From: Spongiihabitans sp965206355
Lineage (GTDB): Bacteria > Pseudomonadota > Gammaproteobacteria > Arenicellales > Poriferihabitantaceae
Assembly: GCA_965206355.1 (NCBI GenBank)
Contig: OZ242212.1
Coordinates: 1,488,001 to 1,552,000 of the forward strand
Length of the DNA: 64,000 nt
Direction of reading: 5' to 3'
The position numbers were made by a program, and so were the translations under genes. Positions 1-8,219 of the stretch are shown here, in pieces; position 1 is the stretch's first letter, and each line of letters starts with the position of its first letter. The notes beneath the pieces are model-generated. The model was not told where the DNA came from. It worked only from the letters and a program-made list of their open reading frames with translations, and searched no databases.

Positions 1-1944
1 TTCTTGCCTTGGCGCTTGTGCTACTCCATGAGTCGGCTCTGCTACGGTCGCGCGATTGTTTATTGCGGGATTTGCGAATTGATTACTCACTTGCTCGGCT
101 GGGTCTACGCTACCATCAAGCAAGCCATTGCCATCTGCCGCTGTTGAAGTTGCTTCAGGCTGTGCCTGCAGGGTCACTGCAAGTGCCTGTTTTGCGGCGA
201 TGTCCGCCTTATAGCGTGCGACATCTTCAAGCATCCAGCGCATATCGCCGAATATCAGACCATCCAAATCAGCATCCATAATCGGATTGGGGTTGCCGCT
301 ATAGACATACGATGTGGCATATAGAGGTAGGTCGTGCGCCTGAAAGAAACGCAACTGTGGCACGATCAAACGTGATTGTTCGGCATTCGCCGCCAGAAAA
401 ATCATATCGACATCATCATTTCGTCTCGCCGTGAATGTTAACTTGGCATTAATTTTGGTCTCCAGCGAACGCTTTCTTATAATACTTTTGTCCAGACCAA
501 GCAGTGTTTGAATCACCCTGCTATAGTCCGAAATCTCGCTGGGAAACGACTCATTTTTAATGATAGTTGCCCCCAATGATTGCCATTGCTCAATAAAGGC
601 ATTGGCCACGCGTTCTCCCCATTGATTACGAGTGTGAAAAGTTGCCGCCTGACGGTGACCATCTGCAAAAGCCTTGTCGGCTGTTTGTCGCGCTTCTTGT
701 TCTGGGGATAGGCTGATACCGAATAAGTTATCTGCTATGTGTTGTACGGGCACTTCGGCAATCAACAGGGTTGCTGTTTCTATTGGCTGAGAGGAAAGTA
801 ACGCATCGGCAGCTTCTCTTCCAAGCGGACCAACCACAAAATCAGCCCCGCTATTGACTGCAGCCTGATAATACAATGATGATAAATAAGGTTCTTCGCC
901 AACATCATACGGAACAACCCGAGGTGGCTTCAACGAGATATTATCGCGATGCGCCTGCATGAATCCGTCATAAAATGCCCGAGCAGCCGCTCCATGGGCA
1001 GAGGTCAGCGGTAATAATAATGCGATCTGCTGGTATTCATCGAGCTTGCTCAACGCAACATATTGCGCTATAAGTTGCGGCTGAGCAGGGTGATTGGGAT
1101 AGACTTGTCGCCAAATCTCTAACTTGATATGGATGCGTTCCGGAGTGGTTGTTGCTATGATGTCGGCGAGCGCAAGCCAACCCCCAATAGCTGAATTGGG
1201 TGATTGCTCTCTCAACAGGGTACGTTGTAGCGCATTCATCGTCTGCAACAACCGCACGATTGTTTGCTGATTTTCAAGTTGTTCTGCATAGCTGACCCAG
1301 CGTTCAATATTTAGCAGAGTCGCCACCGCATCAAGCAAGTGACCCAATGCAATTTGGGAGTCGCTTAAAACCGTGAATGCCTGTTTTTTAAGTTCAATAT
1401 CCTCTATCTGCTTGTAGTCCAGTGTACTCAATAATTCGATAACACGCTCATGTTCTGTGGTTGCCGCAGCCAGACGAGCACGGATTATTTGCAGTGAAAC
1501 CCGTTCATTAAAGGTCAGCGCATACGTTGCCAGCGTTCCCGTTAACGACTGCGCTGTACCATTTTGATCGCGCCGAATAAACTCATTGATGGCGCGAATC
1601 AGTAATGCTGGTGCGTCCCGGTCGGCGACTACTTTCGAACGTGCAACCAGCTCCCAGGGTTTGTCAATGGTTATAATCTGCTTGTTCTCTTGCAAAGGAT
1701 GGGCAATCGTAGCCGGTTCTTCAATGCCAATGGCGGGTTCAGGTTCGGCTGGAGTGGTCGGCAGAATAACGGGCGTTGTTGAACAACTGACGATGAGCAG
1801 GCACAGCAACGGCATCAACAGCAATTTTGGCATATTCGCTGACTTGACCATATTCACGGCGATATTTAAGATGGCAGGATGTGCTAATTTTAATGAACTT
1901 GTTTTGGCACACGTTTTTTGTAAGCGATTTTTAGCACTCATCAT
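1..1944 (-). CDS. lpoA: LpoA, outer-membrane lipoprotein activator of penicillin-binding protein 1A (3' end outside the window)
   Basis: The minus strand is open from an ATG at 1944 to the window edge, about 648 codons. LpoA spans the periplasm from the outer membrane and stimulates PBP1A during peptidoglycan synthesis. Visible are a hydrophobic leader ending in a lipobox (L-I-V-S-C), a helical TPR-like N-terminal half, and a periplasmic-binding-protein-like half (I-A-L-L-L-P-L-T, then F-V-V-G-P-L, then Y-A-T-S-Y-V-Y) typical of YraM/LpoA. Its position divergent from rsmI is the usual gammaproteobacterial one. The start is uncertain: the ATGs at 1944/1941 have an AGAAG upstream but put about 37 residues before the lipoprotein leader, whereas the ATG at 1833 would give a standard short signal peptide. 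The stop codon lies beyond position 1. Confidence 0.88.
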   Translation of the reverse strand, partial: MMSAKNRLQKTCAKTSSLKLAHPAILNIAVNMVKSANMPKLLLMPLLCLLIVSCSTTPVILPTTPAEPEPAIGIEEPATIAHPLQENKQIITIDKPWELVARSKVVADRDAPALLIRAINEFIRRDQNGTAQSLTGTLATYALTFNERVSLQIIRARLAAATTEHERVIELLSTLDYKQIEDIELKKQAFTVLSDSQIALGHLLDAVATLLNIERWVSYAEQLENQQTIVRLLQTMNALQRTLLREQSPNSAIGGWLALADIIATTTPERIHIKLEIWRQVYPNHPAQPQLIAQYVALSKLDEYQQIALLLPLTSAHGAAARAFYDGFMQAHRDNISLKPPRVVPYDVGEEPYLSSLYYQAAVNSGADFVVGPLGREAADALLSSQPIETATLLIAEVPVQHIADNLFGISLSPEQEARQTADKAFADGHRQAATFHTRNQWGERVANAFIEQWQSLGATIIKNESFPSEISDYSRVIQTLLGLDKSIIRKRSLETKINAKLTFTARRNDDVDMIFLAANAEQSRLIVPQLRFFQAHDLPLYATSYVYSGNPNPIMDADLDGLIFGDMRWMLEDVARYKADIAAKQALAVTLQAQPEATSTAADGNGLLDGSVDPAEQVSNQFANPAINNRATVAEPTHGVAQAPRQE

Positions 1945-2019
1945 TGTTATCTTCTCAAATTGCTGTCCGCTCAAACATTAAAGCGGTGATATGTAACACA
2001 ATAACACGAGAACATCCTT

Positions 2020-2877
2020 ATGAACATCAAAACAGGTCATTTATTTGTTGTCGCAACACCAATCGGCAATCTCGCAGACATAACGACACGCGCGATCACA
2101 GTCTTGACTCAGGTACAGTTAATTCTAGCTGAAGATACCCGCCACGCCAGAAAATTGTTGTCCCATTTCGGCATTGCAACCAAAACCCGCTCATTTCACC
2201 AACACAATGAACGAACACAAACCCCGAAAATTATCAGTCTATTACAAAGCGGCGAAGATATTGCCCTAATCAGCGATGCCGGAACGCCACTCATCAGTGA
2301 CCCCGGATTTTGCCTGATTCGTGCGGCAAGAACAAATGCAATTATGGTTTCGCCTATTCCGGGAGCCAGTGCCCTGACTGCTGCCTTATGTGTCTCAGGG
2401 TTGGCGACTGAGCGGTTTTGTTTTGAAGGATTTTTACCTGCCAAGCCACAACCGCGTCTTCAACATCTGCAAGGCTTAAGTAAAGAGAAGCGCACACTGA
2501 TATTTTATGAATCCAGCCACCGTATCCTCGCATCTCTGCAAGATATGGCACGGAGTTTCGGCGCGCATCGGCAAGCCAGCATTGGCCGAGAGATAAGCAA
2601 AAAGTTTGAAACTTTTTACGGGGGTAGTATCAATAGCCTGATTAGCCAAATCAATCAAAACGCAGACCATCAAAAAGGCGAATTTGTGATTATTGTCTCG
2701 GCAAACACACTCCCTGATGCAGATTCAGACTGGGATGATGCAATCCGACTACTGCAAGCACTTATTGCCGAGATGCCACTCAAAACAGCGTGTCAAATTG
2801 TCGGAAAAACCTTTAGCGTCAATAAAAACAAACTCTACAACGCTGCGCTTGCGTATAAGAAGGTGATTGAGAATTGA
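2020..2877 (+). CDS. rsmI: 16S rRNA (cytidine-1402 2'-O)-methyltransferase RsmI
   Basis: RsmI methylates the 2'-OH of C1402 in the P-site region of 16S rRNA, using S-adenosylmethionine. The 285 residues are normal for the family. Family signatures are present: T-P-I-G-N-L-A-D-I near residue 13, A-E-D-T-R-H near 37, I-S-D-A-G-T-P-L-I-S-D-P-G at about 84-96 and P-I-P-G-A-S-A near 112, all part of the tetrapyrrole-methylase fold. It is divergent from lpoA with only 75 bases between the start codons, so the two promoters must share that gap. RNase P RNA follows on the same strand. Confidence 0.96.
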   Translation: MNIKTGHLFVVATPIGNLADITTRAITVLTQVQLILAEDTRHARKLLSHFGIATKTRSFHQHNERTQTPKIISLLQSGEDIALISDAGTPLISDPGFCLIRAARTNAIMVSPIPGASALTAALCVSGLATERFCFEGFLPAKPQPRLQHLQGLSKEKRTLIFYESSHRILASLQDMARSFGAHRQASIGREISKKFETFYGGSINSLISQINQNADHQKGEFVIIVSANTLPDADSDWDDAIRLLQALIAEMPLKTACQIVGKTFSVNKNKLYNAALAYKKVIEN

Positions 2878-2964
2878 GAATGTGCGGGAGTGGGAAGAAA
2901 CTTTTATATTGGTAAACATGAGTCTGCGTATTGTTTTCCAGAGGTGAATCTATTACGCTCGACT

Positions 2965-3346
<382 letters not shown>

Positions 3347-3371
3347 TTCCCATTCCCACTAGCTTGAAAAA

Positions 3372-5096
3372 ATGAAAGCCGCCAGTAGTATTACATCGAC
3401 AACGTTGCGCTCGCCATCTTATGTTATGCGCTTGCACCGTATGGGATGTTTTCATCAAACCCGATTAAGTTTTATGCGTGCTTTATTGCGCTTTCTAAAA
3501 AAAGAGCAATGGCATTTTCAGCGAACGCTGTGGCAGGTTGATGAAAAAGGGGTCGGTGTCGCGGTGTATGCGGCACATGGCCCAAACAACACTTATTCTC
3601 TGGTGTGTTACGCCAACGATTTGCCACCAGAGAAACGCTCTGATCGGGTCATTGCCACAGAGTGGGATGCGACATTTACCCTGTTTGATGGCGTGCCTGA
3701 TGCCGAAGATATTGAAAGATTAAGTACTCATGTGCCGAAACAGGAGGCAGGGCATTGTTGCCAATCGGAACTGGTGTTGGCGCGGGCAAATCGAAGCGTG
3801 CGTTTATTTGAATATGTCGCTGATTGTCTGGCACAGGGTCAACAGCCGCAACCACAAAAGATTGATGATGTCGGTTATTTGATGCGTACCACCGCAGTTT
3901 ATGGCAATGGAAAATATGGCATTAGCGACCGTGAGCGTATCTGTCAGCGTCCGGAATTTAACGCCGCCTTTCGTGCGGAATTGCTTACGGTCTGGTTGAT
4001 TCGTGGCTTTACCGTGGATATTGTTGAGCACATCGCTCGTCAGCGCGGTGGTCGCAAGGCGGTGAAAATGAATCCGGAACTGCGCCGCCGACTGGGTGTG
4101 GGCAATTCTACCGGATTAGGTATGGCGCCGTTTCTGGTACTACATCCGGCGTTGTTCCATAGCTGGATATTGGCGCGGGAAACCGCATTGGCAAGGGTGC
4201 GCAGTATCGCCAGGAGTACCACCGAAACCGTCAATGCGTTTAGTAATTTGGTATCGCGAATGATACTCGGAGTGGAAAACTGGCATACTGCGGATGTGCG
4301 CCAGCAACATCGCATTACGCAGTTGAAACAGGACTTGATTAAACTGAGACGCTATGTTCAATCATCCGAGTTGCAATCTGATTTCCCTTGGAATGAGGTG
4401 ATTAAATGGTCTGATCAGGCATTATCCACAGAGACTCAGGAATTGCTGGTGTCGTTGGTTATTGAACCCCATGGCGAGCTGGTTGATGATCTTGCCGATA
4501 CGATGGCGATGGATGAGACGCAATTTTTCACGATTGATGGCAGTCAACAAATCTCGGCAGCAATTCATTATATTGAAAACGCTTATGCTTGGGCATTGGC
4601 GTTGGATTATACCGAAAAAGCGCAGTGCGCCCGATTCTGGTATGTCTCCGAAGAAAAGTTAGAACCTCGGGTCGGTGAACGGTTTGATGAGGTGGGGGCG
4701 GAAAAAGAACATCCGTTGTCGTATGGTCGGGATGTTGCCACATTATACGCCACATTGAAAAAATACTCGGATGCTGTGGCTGTGGATGGCGCTGAAAATC
4801 ATGATAACAACATCGCCGAATTTCTGTTATCGCATCCGCAACATCGACACAGTATCCGCCGTATTCAAATTGCCGAAAAATTGCCCTATGCAGAAATACA
4901 GGACAATCTGATTTCGGCAGAGATGGTGCCGGTTGATTTGCTACGATGTAAACTGTCATTTTTTGGAGCAAACAAATTTGATCCTAAATCGGATCGTTGG
5001 GTGCGGATTAATATGTATCAATATGCGCCATTTGCCGATGAATTTGACACTATGGATGCGGATGACTGGATTTATCCGCCGTTGCCAACCGCATAA
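3372..5096 (+). CDS. Uncharacterised 574-residue protein, probable partner of the following DUF3726-like protein
   Basis: I do not recognise a function. The protein is soluble-looking, with no signal peptide or clear membrane segment. Distinctive patches are L-M-R-T-T-A-V-Y-G-N-G-K-Y-G near residues 174-187, E-W-D-A-T-F-T-L-F-D-G-V-P-D-A near 97-111, and a central R-A-N-R-S-V-R-L-F-E. I recall proteins of this type, annotated only as hypothetical, in other proteobacteria. The start is unsure: no good Shine-Dalgarno precedes 3372, and the Met at about residue 19 (M-R-L-H-R-M-G) better resembles the start of related proteins as I remember them. The next gene begins 28 bases after the stop, so the two are probably one transcript. 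Confidence 0.75.
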   Translation: MKAASSITSTTLRSPSYVMRLHRMGCFHQTRLSFMRALLRFLKKEQWHFQRTLWQVDEKGVGVAVYAAHGPNNTYSLVCYANDLPPEKRSDRVIATEWDATFTLFDGVPDAEDIERLSTHVPKQEAGHCCQSELVLARANRSVRLFEYVADCLAQGQQPQPQKIDDVGYLMRTTAVYGNGKYGISDRERICQRPEFNAAFRAELLTVWLIRGFTVDIVEHIARQRGGRKAVKMNPELRRRLGVGNSTGLGMAPFLVLHPALFHSWILARETALARVRSIARSTTETVNAFSNLVSRMILGVENWHTADVRQQHRITQLKQDLIKLRRYVQSSELQSDFPWNEVIKWSDQALSTETQELLVSLVIEPHGELVDDLADTMAMDETQFFTIDGSQQISAAIHYIENAYAWALALDYTEKAQCARFWYVSEEKLEPRVGERFDEVGAEKEHPLSYGRDVATLYATLKKYSDAVAVDGAENHDNNIAEFLLSHPQHRHSIRRIQIAEKLPYAEIQDNLISAEMVPVDLLRCKLSFFGANKFDPKSDRWVRINMYQYAPFADEFDTMDADDWIYPPLPTA

Positions 5097-5124
5097 TTCA
5101 GCCACACAATCATACTATTCGCTG

Positions 5125-5805
5125 ATGTTTCGTTCCCTTAATGAAATCGAGCTGACAGCACGTAAAGCCACACGTGGTTGCGGGCTACCCTGGGGCATTG
5201 CCGACGAAACCGGCAAGGCCATCCGCTGGTTGCATATATTCGGCTTGGACGGGGTTAGCGGGTTGTTATCGGTACTTGAACAATATCGTCATCAAGCCCC
5301 AATAGACTATGCCCCACAGTCATTACAAGGAATCTGGTGCGCTCGCACAGGCACACTCAACCCGTTGTTGAGCGGGGTTAGTTTGTGCGACTGTATCGGG
5401 CTGCTGCAGCACCGCACTATTGAGACCGCAAAAATTGGCTACCCTTTGCTAACCGCCGGTTTTCTCGGCAACAGTTTGCTTGGGAATACGCTTGCCGAGT
5501 CGCTATTAGGGCAAAATCAGTCGATACAGTTGAAATGGTCGGGAGTTACCCTTGAATTGCAGCAGAATCAGTTGGCAGTGCGTGGCAACAAAGACGATCT
5601 GGAAATCAAAGTCAGCGAGCAACTAATATGCCAGCGCATAACACTTGCGAGCGACACCGAACAAAGGCAAATGCTAATCGGCGATGTTATGGTTGATGAC
5701 AAGTGCTGGAAAAAACTGGAAGAATATGCGTTCAACATTTACGTTGAGACTACCGAAGCTTCCCGCATTTCCGGAGCAGGAGCCGGTTTAAACGATAATG
5801 ATTAG
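5125..5805 (+). CDS. DUF3726-like protein of unknown function
   Basis: The reading frame is open from 4933, but that start would overlap the previous gene by more than 160 bases. The ATG at 5125 gives a 226-residue protein whose N-terminus (S-L-N-E-I-E-L-T-A-R-K-A-T-R-G, then W-G-I-A-D-E-T-G-K-A-I-R-W-L) matches my memory of the DUF3726 family. No membrane segment is evident, and a Gly/Ala-rich tail closes the protein. Activity is unknown. Close spacing behind the 574-residue gene suggests they work together; that pairing is inference. Confidence 0.75.
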   Translation: MFRSLNEIELTARKATRGCGLPWGIADETGKAIRWLHIFGLDGVSGLLSVLEQYRHQAPIDYAPQSLQGIWCARTGTLNPLLSGVSLCDCIGLLQHRTIETAKIGYPLLTAGFLGNSLLGNTLAESLLGQNQSIQLKWSGVTLELQQNQLAVRGNKDDLEIKVSEQLICQRITLASDTEQRQMLIGDVMVDDKCWKKLEEYAFNIYVETTEASRISGAGAGLNDND

Positions 5806-5959
5806 GGCAAATAGCGTGAACCGCATTTCTGTTTCTTTCCTTTGTTGAGTTAAGGCATGTTAACATTCACGTAGATGATATAGATTTCCGTCTCCAACTG
5901 TTTTATCCGAAAACAGATATAATTAGCCATCTTTTCGCCACTCAATCGCCTTGCAAACC

Positions 5960-7658
5960 ATGTCAAGCCTGGATTTCAAAGGAAAACCCCTCGTCTACGC
6001 CCACCACCTGACCATTCCGTCGAGAACGCTTGAGATAGACGCAAAACAATCTCTTTCAGCGAAAATCGGGGGGGGGGGGGGGGGGGGGGGGTAATAATAA
6101 TAGCCCTTCTCTGGATGACAATCTGATTATCCACGGCGACAATCTGGACGCACTCAAGGCGTTGCTGCCGCGCTATGCCAGCCGCGTCAACTGCATTTAC
6201 ATCGACCCGCCCTACAACACCGGCAATGAGAAATGGATGTATAACGACAATGTCAACAGCCCGATGATGAAGGCGTGGTTGGAAGGCAAAAGCCCGGTGG
6301 ATGGTGAAGACCTGGAGCGGCACGACAAATGGCTGTGCATGATGTGGCCGCGATTGCAATTGTTAAGAGAATTGCTGGCCGAGGATGGCGTAATTTTTAT
6401 CTCCATTGACGACAACGAACAACACCGCTTGCGGATGGCCATGGATGAGATTTTTGGGGAGGAGAATTTTCGGAATCTTATCGTTGTGCGACGCGGTATG
6501 AAAAACGTGCAAAGACAATTTCAAAAAATTGACCGATTAAATTTTGGATGTGAATATGTATTGGTATACAGCAAAAATGATGATTTTAGGTTTCGCCATC
6601 TAATCGAACAATTGGACGAAATAGAGGGTGGAAGTTGGAATAACCATTGGCGTGGAACAGACAGACCAACGATGCGTTACGAGATTTTTGGTATCACCCC
6701 AAATATAGGACAATGGCGGTGGAGCGAAAAGCGTAGTTTTGCTGCCATTAATAATTACAAGAAAATGCTTGCAGAAATTAACAAGCCAGTTAATGAAATT
6801 AGCCAAGATGCGATTGATGATTGGTATGTTTTACAAGACGACCCTAATATAAATTTGTTGCGTCTATCTTCCGCCGGGAAACCAGAGCATTATGTACCAC
6901 CATCAGATGCGAAGTATTTAAGTAACTTGTGGAGTGATTTAAGGCCAAATGGAAGCAATCAGGTTGAGAAAATTTTCACTAAGAAAGTTTTTGAAACTCC
7001 CAAATCTACTGATTTAATCAGGCGTTTAGTGCGTTTTTCTTGTGGCGAAAATAAAAACGCCATTATCCTCGACTCTTTCGCCGGTTCCGGCACTACCGCC
7101 CACGCAGTTCTTGCGCTGAACAAAGCAGACGGCGGCAACCGTAAGTTTATTCTCGTGGAATGCGAAGACTACGCCGACAAAATCACCGCCGAACGCGTTC
7201 GCCGTGTGATAAAGGGCGTACCAAAAGCAAAAGATGAGAACCTAAAAAACGGACTGGGCGGCAGTTTTGCCTGGTGCACACTAGGCGATGAAATCAGCAT
7301 TGAAAAAATGCTCACCGGCAGGAACCTGCCGGGCTATGAAACCTTTGCCCGCCATCTGGTTTATACCGCAAGCGGACAATCGCCGCATAAACTCAACCCG
7401 AAAACAAGGCGTGGCAAAGACGGTTTATTTTATGAAGCGGCTGACAAACTCTACTACCTGATCTACCAGCCCAATCTGGATTTTCTGCGCAGTGCGGATT
7501 CCGCTTTGAACAGCACCCGCGCCGAACGCATCGCCAAACAGGCCAAGGCAAAAAAGAAAACCGCCGTGGTGTTCGCCACCCACAAATTCATGGGACAGAA
7601 GGCATTGACCGAAATGGGGATAACTTTTGTTCAATTGCCATATGGGAGTATAAAATGA
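5960..7658 (+). CDS. mod: Type III DNA adenine methyltransferase Mod, phase-variable and out of frame (OFF) as sequenced
   Basis: Mod recognises the target and methylates adenine N6; it is also needed by Res for cleavage. Reading starts at the ATG at 5960 (M-S-S-L-D-F-K-G-K-P-L-V-Y-A-H-H-L), a typical Mod N-terminus, runs 36 codons into 24 consecutive G, then meets TAA at 6092. The rest of Mod lies in the +1 frame: after the tract N-N-N-S-P-S-L-D-D-N-L-I-I-H-G-D-N-L, motif IV D-P-P-Y at 6204-6215 and motif I F-A-G-S-G-T-T near 7075. D-P-P-Y before F-x-G-x-G makes it a beta-class enzyme. Removing one G or adding two restores a product of about 565 residues. The stop overlaps the next start as ATGA, implying translational coupling. 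A homopolymer sequencing error is the alternative reading. Confidence 0.9.
6068..6091 (+). repeat. Poly-G tract of 24 bases inside mod
   Basis: Twenty-four uninterrupted G fall in phase with the upstream mod frame as eight GGG codons, followed at once by TAA TAA TAA TAG. In the adjacent frame the same bases read G-N-N-N-S and lead into the methyltransferase. Long mononucleotide tracts inside coding sequence mutate by slipped-strand mispairing, the standard mechanism of phase variation. Confidence 0.9.
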
Positions 7659-8218
7659 ACGTGGATTTAAATTCTATTATCACCATTGTTGTCATATTAA
7701 TTGGTCCTTTCGTGGGTATCTGGGGTAACGGTATTCTTGATAGACAGCGCGAACAAAAAGCACGAAAGATGGACATATTCAGGACGTTAATGCGTACACG
7801 AAATGCGCGTTTATCATCTGATCATGTCGGAGCCATTAATCTGGTTGAGATAGAATTTGTTAAGCATCAAAAAGTTATAGAAAAATGGACAGAACTCCGC
7901 AAGCATTATGGTGAAACGCATGCTAAGAAGCCTAACGAGGAAAATGATCCTGATTTGTACGATGAACGACTCAATAAGGAGAGAGTGGAATTGCTCACGG
8001 AGATGCTTAGCTCAATGGCCGAGGTATTAGATTTTAAGGTAGAACAGTTGAGAATTCTAAAGGGTTCGTACTATCCACAAGGCCATGCGGATATGGAACT
8101 AGCTCAATTCATTATCCGTGACTATGCTGTCGGTCTTGCATTTGGTAAAAGGAATGTGCCTGTTGAAATCATCAATTTGCCAAATAATTCAGACAGTACT
8201 GACTCAAAAAATCCGTGA
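7655..8218 (+). CDS. DUF6680-like membrane-anchored protein between mod and res
   Basis: The 187-residue protein has one N-terminal hydrophobic segment (about residues 8-27), then a basic stretch (R-Q-R-E-Q-K-A-R-K) and a soluble helical domain containing F-R-T-L-M-R-T-R-N-A-R-L-S near residue 43. This resembles what I remember of the DUF6680 family; the assignment is from memory. It overlaps the mod stop by four bases (ATGA) with GGGAG upstream, and ends one base before the res start, so it belongs to the same operon. Its role in restriction is unknown. The topology predicts a cytoplasmic domain tethered to the inner membrane. Confidence 0.8.
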   Translation: MNVDLNSIITIVVILIGPFVGIWGNGILDRQREQKARKMDIFRTLMRTRNARLSSDHVGAINLVEIEFVKHQKVIEKWTELRKHYGETHAKKPNEENDPDLYDERLNKERVELLTEMLSSMAEVLDFKVEQLRILKGSYYPQGHADMELAQFIIRDYAVGLAFGKRNVPVEIINLPNNSDSTDSKNP

Positions 8219-8219
8219 T

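Noticed and set aside
5976..6359. Minus-strand frame with a poly-proline run over the mod start
   Set aside because: It is the reverse complement of the G tract and of well-conserved Mod coding sequence.
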